Below are positions 12,433 to 22,598 of a stretch of 64,000 nt of DNA, piece by piece; within the stretch, counting starts at the first letter, position 1; each line of letters starts with the position of its first letter. Under the pieces are notes generated by a model that searched no databases, was not told the DNA's origin, and saw only the letters and a list, made by a program, of their open reading frames with translations. A program made the position numbers and the translations under genes. Origin of the DNA: Raffaelea ambrosiae (lineage: Eukaryota; Ascomycota; Sordariomycetes; Ophiostomatales; Ophiostomataceae); contig PCDI01000004.1 of NCBI GenBank assembly GCA_002778195.1, positions 10,074-74,073 on the forward strand, given 5' to 3'.

Positions 12433-15426
12433 TCAGTCCACGTCCTCAATGTCGTCGTCGCTCAGCACGAGCTTGTACATCGGCAGCCCTGCCGAAATTA
12501 GCTCGCCGTCGTCATCGTCCGTCGGCCGTCCTGCCAGTCGTCCCGCCGGTCTTCCCACTGGTCTCCTCGTCTTGCGAGGACTTGCGTCTTCCGTCGGTTT
12601 GTCCGTTGCCCACGCATCCTCCGCAGAGAAACTGCCGCCCCCGGCTGTCGGCCCCGAGGCGTCGACATCGTCCTCGTCTGCCTCTTCTGCCGTGGTTGCA
12701 GGCGCTCCGATGCCATGGAAAGACACCACTTTCTCGAGGTCGCGCATCCCCATAGAACCAAACGAGCACTTTCTGCCCCGTGCCATCAACGCCATGTAGG
12801 GCAGCCGTTCCAAAACCATCTCCTTGCGTGCTGAGCTACCCAGTGACAATAGCGGCGGTGCTGCGTTGTCTTCCGTGTGCTTCGCCTTCTTTGTGTCGAC
12901 AGCTGACTGCGTCTGCCCGCCATTCAGCTGGCTCGGTTGTGTTTGACTAAAGGCCTGACTGCTGCCGAATTTCATCGCATCGTTTCCTGTCTTTGGGCGT
13001 CGGAACGCCATGGCTCGACTAGTGATGTTCTGTGTCGACTGGGGCGCTGTGGCTGGCGATGCCATCTCACCCCTCAGCAGCTTCGAGGACCAAATGTCCA
13101 TAAGACCCTCCAGCTCTTCTCGGCTTCGCCACAGCTTCAGGCTCATCGGGTAGAACATCTTGAATTGGTCGCCACCACCACCGCCACCCGAGCCTCCGTT
13201 TGCACTGCCTCGCTGGTAGTGCTGTGCCGATGATCGCTTGACTGGCGATGGCAGGGAGAACAGTAATCCACGAACAGCAACTTGGAATGCCATCTCATCC
13301 TGCCGCAAGACATGGCTTCCAGAGTCTCTTCCGTAGTTGGATCGGCTCGTGCCTCGTCCGCCAAAGAAGATGTCGTACGTCGGGCACAGCAAGTCGCTCT
13401 CTGACAGATATTCGATGCAGCTATTGATATAGTCGAGTGATGAATGCGGATCCCTTGGCCCTGTCTGCTCACAGGAAAGCGCGTAGTTCTCGTGCAGCGC
13501 CGAGATGAAGGTGTGCGTATCCGTGCCTGTCTCGTCGATCAGGGTGTCAGCCGAAACTAGCGGCCGCTTCGGCCGCGCATAGTCTGCCAAGTAGTCGGGA
13601 AGCGTTTCCGCCACGGCCTCGTCACTGCCTGCTAGATATGGCATGTCTTCCCGCTTGTTGTAGACAACCTTGCCAACAGCATGGAACAAACCCAGGCTTG
13701 CCTCGCGCTGAGATACCATCTCCAACGTTTCCTTCTCCCCCTTTGTAAGTGCAGCGTCTTTGGGGCCCTTGCGGGCTTTGGAGAAAGCAACCTTGGCGCC
13801 CCAGTCGCCATCGTCGTCGCCCTTGACGCACAGGAATTCCAACGATGCCACCGCACTTCGTATATCGCCAACTTCGCCCAGCCGGCGTAGTACTTGTGGC
13901 CCGGGTGTCCGTCGTCTACCTGACTTTCGAGCTTCTTTTTGAACAACTATTTCGAGAGCTTTCGCTAGAAGAGACGGGGCGATGGCATTGAACTCGATGA
14001 CTCCTGTTCCGGGGTGTCGAAGAATCTCGGGGCCGAGTAGCCGGTGGGCCGTAAAGCTGTCCGCGGAGGCGGATGTTGTTGTGAGCAGGGTCTCTGAGAT
14101 GACCATCACAACCGGGGCGATGTGGTCCACGGGTACCAGTCTCTGGGCAAAAGCCGCCAGCGAAGGTGTGTTCGCCGCCAGGTATTGCAATACCGAGTTT
14201 CGAAATCCTGTCAGGGCGCTGGATGACCTCATGAACGTGTTGGGGAATTCCTCAATGACAATAAGCTTGCGTCTCTGGCGTACATTCGCGTCTGGGTCGG
14301 ATGTCTTGTGTATCTCTGCTGCGGCAGCATCGTCGCTCTCCGAGCTGCCATCGTCCAAATCCAACTGTGTAAAGCGAGATCCCCGATTTAGAAACTCGTC
14401 AAACTGGGCAGCAGCGGAGGTATACCCCAGGGATGTACCGGCAGAGCCGGAGGGGTTCCTCCATTCCAGGATATCCAGGTTCATATCCTTGGCCAGCAGC
14501 CGGAGTGTCGTTGTTTTTCCTGTGCCAGCTGCTCCCTTCAAGACAAGAAGCCGCTGTCGGAGCCGGCCGGTCAGCACGTCCTCCAGCCAGCGCCGCACAT
14601 CTGCCACCTTCTTCTTGTGGACTGCGAGCTCGTCGAGGTTGCATGGCGCAAATCGCTCTGACCATGGTCGAAGATCGTCATCTGCTGTTTTGGCCGCTGC
14701 ATTGTGGCGTGGCGGCCGTCGGAACTTCTGGCTGGCAGCCACCGCGGCCGGCTGTGTTGAGGAGAAGCCACCATTGGGAGTCAATCCTACTGGAGGGGTG
14801 AGTTTGGCGTTTCTCCATCGTTTTTGGGCCCGGTTGCCAACGTAGCTGGACACGAATACGCTGCTTTCTGCGATCTCGTCGTCTTCGGAGATGGGGTCGC
14901 TGACAATGTCGTCCAGCACAAAATCAGCAGCCTGCTGGGCTTTCTTCTCCGGCTTGGGCGGCGAGTTCTGAGCTTTCTCGGCCTGCTTCGAGAAAAGCGC
15001 CACGAGGTCTCCGGACTTGCCCTTCTCGTCAGTCTGGCTCCTTGCCCCACCGCGGCCGTTTCGTTTCTTTTCTGGGCTCGAGCAGGGGCTCTTCGCGCTG
15101 CTGGTGCCGTTCTTCGTGCCATTCTTGGATAGTAGCCGCCCAAAGGGAGAGTTCGCTGAAGGAGAACCTGCACCATTGGGCGAGGACTTGATCGGAGACA
15201 GGTTGAGGGTGGCCGATTTGCGAGCAGGCGTCGGAGAGGCAACGGGAGTCGTAGTGGCCGCGGCACCGTTCGTAGTGGTCGTGGGCGTACCGGCGAGGGC
15301 GGCAGGACCGGTCTTTACAGGAGACGAGACCAGGAAGTTCCTGAGGCTGTTCTTTCGATCGACGTGCACTCTTTCCTCTTCGCTGTCCGAGTCGTCTAAG
15401 ACGGTGCGCTTGCGGCGCGGCGCCAT
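12433..15426 (-). CDS. rad17: Checkpoint clamp loader RAD17
   Basis: Intronless, 997 aa, from the ATG at 15426. An N-terminal extension of about 250 residues is basic and Ser/Ala/Pro-rich. The RFC-like AAA+ core begins with LRPWSERFAPCNLDELAVHK, has Walker A GAAGTGKTTT near residues 296-305 and Walker B IEEFPN near 390. The helical lid and collar region follow. The tail ends in an acidic stretch (SDDDIEDVD), as in other Rad17 proteins. Family role: Rad17 with Rfc2-5 loads the 9-1-1 clamp at damaged DNA and activates the ATR checkpoint. Length is in the range of filamentous-fungal Rad17 orthologues and larger than the human protein, mostly through the N-terminal tail. RFC1, Elg1 and Ctf18 are less likely because BRCT and Ctf18-specific signatures are absent. 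Confidence 0.93.
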   Translation of the reverse strand: MAPRRKRTVLDDSDSEEERVHVDRKNSLRNFLVSSPVKTGPAALAGTPTTTTNGAAATTTPVASPTPARKSATLNLSPIKSSPNGAGSPSANSPFGRLLSKNGTKNGTSSAKSPCSSPEKKRNGRGGARSQTDEKGKSGDLVALFSKQAEKAQNSPPKPEKKAQQAADFVLDDIVSDPISEDDEIAESSVFVSSYVGNRAQKRWRNAKLTPPVGLTPNGGFSSTQPAAVAASQKFRRPPRHNAAAKTADDDLRPWSERFAPCNLDELAVHKKKVADVRRWLEDVLTGRLRQRLLVLKGAAGTGKTTTLRLLAKDMNLDILEWRNPSGSAGTSLGYTSAAAQFDEFLNRGSRFTQLDLDDGSSESDDAAAAEIHKTSDPDANVRQRRKLIVIEEFPNTFMRSSSALTGFRNSVLQYLAANTPSLAAFAQRLVPVDHIAPVVMVISETLLTTTSASADSFTAHRLLGPEILRHPGTGVIEFNAIAPSLLAKALEIVVQKEARKSGRRRTPGPQVLRRLGEVGDIRSAVASLEFLCVKGDDDGDWGAKVAFSKARKGPKDAALTKGEKETLEMVSQREASLGLFHAVGKVVYNKREDMPYLAGSDEAVAETLPDYLADYARPKRPLVSADTLIDETGTDTHTFISALHENYALSCEQTGPRDPHSSLDYINSCIEYLSESDLLCPTYDIFFGGRGTSRSNYGRDSGSHVLRQDEMAFQVAVRGLLFSLPSPVKRSSAQHYQRGSANGGSGGGGGGDQFKMFYPMSLKLWRSREELEGLMDIWSSKLLRGEMASPATAPQSTQNITSRAMAFRRPKTGNDAMKFGSSQAFSQTQPSQLNGGQTQSAVDTKKAKHTEDNAAPPLLSLGSSARKEMVLERLPYMALMARGRKCSFGSMGMRDLEKVVSFHGIGAPATTAEEADEDDVDASGPTAGGGSFSAEDAWATDKPTEDASPRKTRRPVGRPAGRLAGRPTDDDDGELISAGLPMYKLVLSDDDIEDVD

Positions 15427-16220
15427 GGCAGAGAATCGAGTGCCGCTGCCGGATCCCTCATCTGTTTTCGTTCTTCTCGATGGTCGGGGATGGTGAAAGA
15501 TCAAGACGGCTGCAAAACTTGGCTCCGGTTTGGCGTAAACGTCGAGTGTGGGCGGTTGATGATGTATCAATATGTTGGAAACCACCGGTCGGGGTGAAGT
15601 TGAGGAATTCGGGAAAATTGGGTCGACTGGCTGGACAGCCTCTAAATTTTTCTTTTTCGTTTTTTGGCGGCCCCAGCAATCCTTCCTCCGTTGTCTTGTG
15701 GTCGAGGAGGAAGGAGCAAGTCTCTGCAAGAGTGGAGGGAAAGTCACGGCTGGACAAAGGCAGGAACGAGTCGACCTGCAAAGGAAAGCGCGATCCACAA
15801 GGGGCCAAGTTCCAAAATAACAGGGGACCCACCAACACGCTCGACAGCTAGGACTCCCGAGGGCCAATCAGGCCAATCAGAGGCGGCATCTGGATGTATC
15901 TTGCTGAATTAATTAACGGCTGGAGTGCCCAAAAACAACCTCTTTCAGCACAGCCTTCAGCATCATTTTACAGTTGTTCACAGAAATCCCAGGGTACGAG
16001 TTTCAAAGATACAATGCATCGTCTGATTTACTATTTGGGCTACAGTATTTGTGCCTTCTTGCAACGCGTGAAGCTCCCTGTCAGTAAGCGTCCTAGGTAT
16101 GTATGTTCTTAACGCCGATTGGCTGGTGCTGCTTACAGTTTGCCTGGTTGTGGACGGCGTCTTGCCGGACAGTTTCTCACCACAACTCAGCAACAGGTGC
16201 AGACTGGGCCGCCTACAGGT
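15427..16220. other. Promoter of RAD17 and 3' flank of the next gene
   Basis: Spacer between the RAD17 start and the stop of the small Cys-motif gene, both on the minus strand. No coding signal of its own. Confidence 0.65.
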
Positions 16221-16805
16221 TTAGTGGGACTCTTCTTCCGGGACAATCACCACAGAGTCTTCGTTCCGGACCCCCTCCTCCGTCTCTGTTGAAGAGTTTC
16301 TCTCCCAGGATTGGACGCGTAATTCCAATTCTTTTCGAACACGCCGGATCTGCACACTGAGCCTTTCCATGGTTTCGTCTTCGCAGCTTGCCTCGTCTTC
16401 TCCTTTCCAAAGAATTTTGTTGAGGCCCACGAGAGTAGGCGGATTCACAGGCCAGCTCTCGTCTATCTCGTCGTAATTGCTGCTGCTGCTGCTGCTGCTG
16501 CTTGTGCCTTCTGTGGCTTTTTGGCAGCTGTCAGATCGACTGGTCTTATCCAGACCCTCCAGGCATTTGCTGAGGTCCTCGTGTAGATTTTTCATGCAAC
16601 CTCTGATGTCCGAAATCGCGGTTTGATCCCTACCACGAGACACGCAAGCCACGCACGGCCTGTCAACCTTGAGCGAAACCATGCGGAAGATGTTTCTGGC
16701 CTGCGTCCTCTTGGGGGGATAGAATTGGATGCAACTGTGGCAGCAGGTGAAAATGAAGTGCCGATACGACACAGCCCGAGCCTTGCCTTCCTTCCTGTCT
16801 TCCAT
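16221..16805 (-). CDS. Small hypothetical protein with paired Cys motifs and a poly-Ser run
   Basis: Single exon of 194 aa from the ATG at 16805. The N-terminal third has Cys pairs (CCHSC, then CVAC) spaced like a small zinc-binding knuckle, close to the motif IQFYPPKR. A run of eight serines comes from an AGC microsatellite (about 16480-16502 on the plus strand as CTG). The C-terminal half is acidic and probably helical (MERLSVQIRRVRKELELRV). I do not recognise a named family. It resembles the many short, rapidly evolving Cys-motif proteins of Sordariomycetes. The initiating ATG is reasonable but unproven, and a spliced N-terminus cannot be excluded. Confidence 0.6.
   Translation of the reverse strand: MEDRKEGKARAVSYRHFIFTCCHSCIQFYPPKRTQARNIFRMVSLKVDRPCVACVSRGRDQTAISDIRGCMKNLHEDLSKCLEGLDKTSRSDSCQKATEGTSSSSSSSSNYDEIDESWPVNPPTLVGLNKILWKGEDEASCEDETMERLSVQIRRVRKELELRVQSWERNSSTETEEGVRNEDSVVIVPEEESH
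16480..16502. repeat. (CTG)n trinucleotide repeat inside coding sequence
   Basis: A CTG/AGC microsatellite encoding the poly-serine run of the small Cys-motif protein. Length variation would keep the frame. Confidence 0.85.
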
Positions 16806-17093
16806 GTTTGGTTGACTGTGAAAGAAGGGCCTGCTGCGTAAGATGGTTTAGATGGCACTCCCAATTGGTTGAGAGGCGCAGCTTAACAGAGACACGAGCT
16901 TGGCTTTTTTTTCTTCCCTCTAAATATACAATTGCTTCGTCCTTTTGTTTGTTCATTTTGGTTTACACAGAACACTATGGATCATTGTCCAGGCTATCCT
17001 TCTTTGTGCTGTGTTCCAACGGGCCTTCTTTGATACCTGCTTTTCTGTTTCACGTATCCTGCTAATGAGCAACATACCTAGCAAATGAACAGT

Positions 17094-18059
17094 CTACTCC
17101 GATCCTAGAATTCCGGAAGCCAAAATCTCTTCAAAATTTCTCGCCCAAGCCAGCCTGGGATGGTCTCCTCGAGTCCGTGGTGTGTCGAATTTGGAAGCCT
17201 CATACACATGCGGGACGCTATACCGGAGTCTTGCCAGAGTCCTTAGCAGGCTACTCTTTTCTGCACTGTCACCAGCCATGATGATGCCGCCTGCGCTTGC
17301 TCCTACGAGACACTCCAGATCGGTTGTGGAGTCGCCAATGTAGACCACCCGCTGTTCAACCCCCGGGCCCAGCGCTCGTTCAGCCACCTCCATGGCCTCC
17401 AGCTTGTCTGAGCTGATCCCTATGGCTTCGATGTTGCCTCCAGCCCGCTCGAAATTTGGAAGGATGTACCCCGAATCTGCAATCGTATTTGCAAAGATGC
17501 GAAACCGGTCGCTCTTGGGCTCGTGGCAGGTTTCAATGACACCGCGGATCCAAGCATCTGACCAGTTGACAGACAGAATTGAGATCGGCCATTTCCGCTG
17601 CTCAGATGCTTCGCTCAGAAATGCAGCCAGACCTGGACGCAGGCGGACATCGCTGGAAGCCGTGTCCCCGACAGCCTTCCGGCCGGCCTGGACAAGCATC
17701 TTCGCCGTCAGTCCGGTGAACAATTGTGCATCGCGCAACCGATGGAGAGACTTCTGGTCGAGGTCGTGGAGGCTGCGCAGGAACGCCAACTCCTGGCTGA
17801 GAGTCGTGCGGTTCTCCTCGGCCGGCTGGTACTGGCTGACGTGGTTTTTGTAGTCGGCCAAATAAGCGTCTAAGATGGCGCTCCAACGACCGGCCCAGTC
17901 ATGGCCGCCCGAGTTGCCTCGCTCCTCGTGAGACGCTACGGCTGCCTTGGTCAGGGCGCCGAGTGTGTCATTTGCGGTTATGGTCCCATCAAAGTCTAGT
18001 ATGAGATGCATCGTTCGGTTTCGGAGTGTCCAGCCGCTCCGTTGAAGAACGCGGAGCAT
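17094..18059 (-). CDS. HAD-superfamily phosphatase
   Basis: Single exon of 321 aa from the ATG at 18059. A second in-frame ATG at 18011 (MHLILDFDGT) would give 305 aa and may be the real start; the 16 extra residues are basic and could act as a weak targeting peptide. HAD motif I is LDFDGTIT with the nucleophile and acid Asp pair at D22/D24. Motif II is the Ser in SILSVNWSD, and motif IV is YIGDSTTDLECL with the metal-binding acidic residues. The insertion between motifs I and II is an alpha-helical C1-type cap. It resembles the Cto1-like and phosphoserine-phosphatase-like fungal HAD proteins, but the substrate cannot be assigned. Confidence 0.85.
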   Translation of the reverse strand: MLRVLQRSGWTLRNRTMHLILDFDGTITANDTLGALTKAAVASHEERGNSGGHDWAGRWSAILDAYLADYKNHVSQYQPAEENRTTLSQELAFLRSLHDLDQKSLHRLRDAQLFTGLTAKMLVQAGRKAVGDTASSDVRLRPGLAAFLSEASEQRKWPISILSVNWSDAWIRGVIETCHEPKSDRFRIFANTIADSGYILPNFERAGGNIEAIGISSDKLEAMEVAERALGPGVEQRVVYIGDSTTDLECLVGASAGGIIMAGDSAEKSSLLRTLARLRYSVPHVYEASKFDTPRTRGDHPRLAWARNFEEILASGILGSE

Positions 18060-18357
18060 GGCGGGTGCATGATTGAAGAAGGGGGGATAATAGCAAATAT
18101 TCACTGTTTTAGACCAGTTAAAGCGCGAACTCCACATCGACTTCACAGGACACACCCAGACTACAACATCCATGCGACCGTGCTCGTGTATAACTAAGTA
18201 GAGCATCTATGTCAACCAATTCCTAATTTGCTTTTCGAAAATTTTACCCGGGTATCTATTGGTCTCCTGACACGTATTTGCGGTCTCTCCTATGAAATAA
18301 CGGAGGCGACTTCAGAGCTATTTATGCTAATAGTTATTTTGTTACATGCATCTCCCA
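18060..18357. other. Spacer between HAD-phosphatase promoter and TFIIF-beta 3' end
   Basis: About 300 bp, AT-richer than the genes. Holds the promoter of the HAD gene. No other feature seen. Confidence 0.6.
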
Positions 18358-19782
18358 TCACTGCGATGCCGGTAGAACATCCTCAAGCTTGACATCTTCC
18401 TCCTCGCCGTCCGTATCCGTGTCTACCGTCTCCGCCACAAACTCTGACGCCTTCACCTCTGCTGTGGCAGAGCCATCTTTGCGGTTCTCGGGCTTGAGCT
18501 CCCAGTTGTTGGCAAACCGTCCGCTACGATGCAAATCCGCTACTTTTTCCAGTGTCTGGCGTAGGTAGATCTCGGGCTGGGGAATCTTAGCGCGCAGTGC
18601 CCGCATCGACCAATACCGGAAGCTTGCAAAGCAAGCGAAGATGAGATCGAGCAAATCGTTCTCGGGCATACGCGCCGTCTTGGCCTCGACTTTCTTGGCC
18701 TTGGTCGGCGGCGGCTGTGCAGTTTTCTGTAGAAAACGGTGAGATAATAGTCTTGCATATGTATGGAGAAGCAACGGGCAAATAATGGCAAACGTACGAT
18801 GAAGTCTGTGGCGAGACTGTGGTTGGCAATGCCGCCGGTGCCGATAATGCGAAACTCTGGCTTGGATGCATCGCCAAATTTGACCTGTGCCTTGGGCAAC
18901 ATGGCTGCCCGTGCGCGCTCGTTCAGGATGAAGTCAGACTCTGGGTTCCTCACTGGAGCGCAGTTGAGCTCGTGCCGGATCCGCCCCGAAATCGTTGTTT
19001 TTTCTGATCAGCCTCCACGTTAGCTACGCGAACACACGTTTGCACGACCAGCCCGACTCAGGACAAAAAAACACGCGAGTTTGACTGACTTGGGATGGCT
19101 TTGCGGTAAAACTCCTGCCGCGGTCGCCGACCATGGTGGTAATTGTGGTGAGCTGGCTTTTCGACACGATTGTTCTGGCGCAACAGATGCGCCGGAATGC
19201 CAGCTGCCGCCGCATCCGCTCTTGCTTTATTCTTCGCCTTGAATCCAGGGAGGTCTTGCTCGTTGAATATGAAGGTGTTCTTGACTTGTGTGTTCTGGAT
19301 CCCCTTCTTCTCGACCATCGGCAGGTCCAACTCGTACTCTTTCGGGATGCCCTGGTGGTTGCCAAGGTCGTTGCGCAACAGCATTCTCATACGGTACTGA
19401 GAAAAGCAGAAAGTCAGCCTCCGTTCACAGCAGACCAATCCAATTTGTCGTCCCAAGTTCCCCTTCGGGTTCTCGTTTGTTCCCTTACCTTCGATTCTCC
19501 GTTCTTTCCAACCTCGCTCCACTGTCGCAAGGTGGCCACTTGGATCTCTGTGTCTTCGTCCAGCTTGTCCCATGCCTCCCATACGTATGGGGGCACGCGC
19601 ACCAGGTACATGTTCCCAAATGGATTGTTTGGTAATGTAGGGTCAAAGAATTCCAAGTCGCCGGCATCCTCGTAAATGTCATCATCCGCAGCCGGGATGT
19701 TTGCCAAAGAACCGGCCTCGCCGTCCACCTCCATCTTGGTAGGCACCTCTTCCGCCTTCACGCCTGCCGCAGGGTCCGCCAT
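18358..19782 (-). CDS. tfg2: Transcription initiation factor IIF subunit beta (RAP30/Tfg2)
   Basis: Minus-strand exons 19782-19489, 19396-19090, 19003-18798 and 18726-18358 join in phase to 391 aa. Intron 2 uses the less common donor GTCAGT. An acidic N-terminus (1-45) precedes the dimerisation part (DLEFFDPTLPNNPFGNMYLV, then VPPYVWEAW), a linker region, and the conserved segment FYRKAIPKKT / GRIRHELNCAPVRNP that is rebuilt only when intron 2 is removed. The winged-helix domain is at about 289-349 (NDLLDLIFACF ... FRYWSMRALRAKIPQPE ... YLRQTLEKVADLHRSGRFAN). An acidic tail follows. Family role: with TFIIF alpha it escorts RNA polymerase II into the pre-initiation complex. It is transcribed divergently from the CCCH-protein gene. 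Confidence 0.94.
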
Positions 19783-20174
19783 TGTTGCAAAGCCGTTGCA
19801 AATATCAACAAAACCAACGTCGTGAATGTACCGGGACGCGTTCGTCAAGTCGCGATGGGAGCCGTGAAGGGAGCCGGGAAAGGAGCCGTGAAGGGAGTCG
19901 TGAAGGGAGTTTGACTTAGCGCCCAGCTACGCCTAGGCGGTTCGTAGCTTGAATTACGTAACTGTGGATATTATTTTAGTCACGTGATTATGCCTCCGGG
20001 TATGAAATGTTTGATTGGTTGTCATGTTAGCGCCACCTGCCTGAAACTAAGTTCTATTGTATATACCTCGAAGCTGGACTTTTTGTCTTCTTTCTTTTTT
20101 TTTCTTCATTGTTTTCTCGTACACCTCATTATCGCACCCCTGTTTATTCCTGCCCACCCCAGTTTCGACTCATC
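19783..20174. promoter_or_regulatory. Divergent promoter between TFIIF-beta and ZC3H3-like genes
   Basis: The 392-bp gap between two start codons facing apart must carry both promoters. It contains a GA-rich tandem repeat (19857-19910), an E-box palindrome TCACGTGA at 19980-19987, a reverse CCAAT box at 20014-20018, and a CT-rich tract leading into the plus-strand start codon. The arrangement is seen directly. Factor binding is inferred. Confidence 0.5.
19857..19910. repeat. Imperfect tandem repeat of about 13 bp (GAGCCGTGAAGGG-type)
   Basis: Four imperfect units related to GAGCCGTGAAGGG lie within the divergent promoter, just upstream of the TFIIF-beta start. Confidence 0.8.
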
Positions 20175-21906
20175 ATGACTTCAGAGGATCAGGAGTTATT
20201 AGCCCGGATCAGCCACCTTGCTGGTACGTGTGTTTTGTGACGCTGTGTTCCACCTAACACTTCACATCGCTAACTTTCATCGGACAGGTCAAATAAATCG
20301 CCACAAGAACGAGCAGGCTGGCATCGTGTCGGCACCGTCATCACGAAGTAGTCACCACGCACCAGCTCCGACAGCGTATCACCCCTACCACCGTTCAAGC
20401 TACGTGCCTCGCGGAGGCTACCGCGGTGGAATCCGTGGAGGAATCCGTGGCGGAAGCCGTGGTGGAAAGCCTGCTCCCTACAGGAACCGAACGCTGGTAT
20501 TGAACGGCTCTGCGAAAGCAGAGAGCTCTGATTCCAGTGACTCGGCACCTGCGAATGCGGACGGGTCAGCCACCGGCACGTCGTGGGTAGCCAAGACGGA
20601 CCGCCATAGGCAGCTGATCAACTCCAACGTATACCAGAGGGAAGCCCAGGCCCGGACCAAAGCCATCGAGCAAACCAGATTACAAAAGCAAAAACTCAAG
20701 GATGACCGAGAGCGTGCCAGGCTTCGCAATCACTTCAGCTACCTAGCCAACGGCCGGGGCGCTGGTAGTTCCAGTACCAACGGCAGCGGCCCGTCCCCAT
20801 ACACGGTTGTTGTCCAGGGAATTCCGTTTGCTATTGCAAAGAATGGCAGCAAGCTTGTCAAAGTTCCCGGTGCGTCACAGCAAGGCGCAGGCGTTCCATC
20901 TGCTTACAGCGTCGCTTCTGCGGACTCTTCTTACCATGTTTCAGGCGATCCAAACCCACCGTCCAGCACGCCCAAGACCGCCGTCGTGGGCGGCGTCAAG
21001 TTCTATCGCAGCAAAAACGGAAACCTCTATCGCCACGGCGTAGTCAAGGCCCATCAGTATGTCCAGCGCTGCCTGCCTGACTGCAGGATACTGACTTCCA
21101 CGCTCTCTAGGCGCGCCGGCACAGTCAAGAAGGTCAACCAGCCTTGCAAGATGTTCTCAACGACCGGTATTTTCACTTTCCAACCCCATCCCCCTCGCCA
21201 AAGCTGTGGGAAGACGGAGCGGCGTTCAGTCTCTTCCCGTTTCCCAAACGAATGCTGGCTGCGGAAGCTGCCACACAGCAGCCGATCCAAATTCAGAATC
21301 ACTAACCATGTTCGTCGCTCTTCCTCTCCCTTCGTCCCTCCCATTATAGGATCTTGTTCGAAAGGGCCTTTGTGTCGCTACATTCACGACCCAGCCAAGG
21401 TTGCTGTCTGCAAAGACTTTCTTCTGAAAGGCGATTGTCCCAGCAGAGACAACTGCGATTTGTCCCACGACCTCACGCCAGAGCGGACGCCGTTCTGCTT
21501 GCATTATGCCAAAGGCAACTGCACAAACCCCAATTGTCCCTATACTCACTCACAGGTCTCTCCAGGTGCCCTGGTCTGCCGATCCTTCGGTATCTACGGA
21601 TACTGTGAAAAGGGCGCCGATTGCACGGAACGCCACGTGTTTGAGTGCCCCGACTTTAGTAACACGGGCGTGTGTAAAACCAAGGGCTGCAAGCTCACCC
21701 ACCGCGAGCGTGCGAGCTTTATGCGGCGCGCGAACCAGGCGGAGGGCGACGCTGAAGCCAATGATGCCGACCTCGTGGACATGTCCAGCGACGAGTCGGT
21801 TAACAGTGATGATGTCGATTCTGATGAGGTCGACGAGTTTGTCGGAGCCGACGGTGAAAATGCCGATCTCGACTTCGTGACTCAGAAGGACTATATCGAG
21901 TTTTGA
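20175..21906 (+). CDS. ZC3H3/Red5-type CCCH zinc-finger protein
   Basis: Exons 20175-20223, 20288-21056, 21111-21166 and 21350-21906 give 476 aa. The 54-nt second intron (branch ACTGAC, acceptor CTAG) and the 183-nt third intron must both be removed to rebuild the first zinc finger. After an RGG-rich stretch (GGYRGGIRGGIRGGSRGG) and a charged helix, the motifs VVVQGIPF / LVKVPG and VVGGVKFYRSKNGNLYRHG match the N-terminal part of ZC3H3 proteins. Five tandem C3H1 fingers follow, from CKMFSTTGSCSKGPLCRYIH to CPDFSNTGVCKTKGCKLTH, then an acidic tail. Human ZC3H3 and S. pombe Red5 act in polyadenylation-linked mRNA export and in exosome targeting of meiotic transcripts. The same role here is inferred from family. 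Confidence 0.92.
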
Positions 21907-22598
21907 GAAGCTGTGGAGAAAAAAAGGCGAGTGTACGTGTTTTTGTCTCTCTGTCTCTTCTGATCCACGCCCTCCGACTCGTCTCTTGTAGAGCTCTCGA
22001 TCCCCATCTGGTTTACGTTCCCCCTCCACTTTGACTTGTTTACATACCCCTTTACATCGGTTTGCTGTTGTTTAAAAGAAAGGATTGGCGTTGGAGAAGA
22101 TGTGTTGGGAGAAAAGACACTACCACGAAGCCTTTGTTTGGAGTTCGCAATTGCATAAGACCCCATGGATTGCAATAGTTGATAGGAATCTTGCGATGCT
22201 TTTGAAGATAAGATGGCTGCACGAAGACCAGCATCTATCAAGCAGAAAGCAAGAAAGAAATAGGAAATAGGACAGAAAGAAAGAAAGAAATGAATAAACG
22301 AGATATGCAATCGAAAAACGACTCACTGGTTCATTGTGTGAGTTCACAACTCAAGTGTATTAATTAGTATGGAATCCGAACAAGGCCTGCATGGGTGAGA
22401 TGACGCCATCGCGTGTGGAAATAGTGGCCGAGAGTGATGGTGCAAATATTGAATGGTACTTCATCCAACGCACATGCACCCGCCTCACTGCCTTGGTGCA
22501 TAGCTACTAGTTTCCCTTCTAAATGCTTTGTTTTGTTTTGTCCTGTTCTTGAATATCGTTTTGAATTTGCCGACATCAGAGGCTTCTTTATTGGAGAA
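21907..22598. other. Intergenic region upstream of the MFS gene
   Basis: Contains the 3' UTR of the CCCH gene and the promoter of the transporter. An in-frame upstream ATG at 22437 could extend the transporter N-terminus by 54 residues, but that extension has no recognisable features. Confidence 0.6.
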
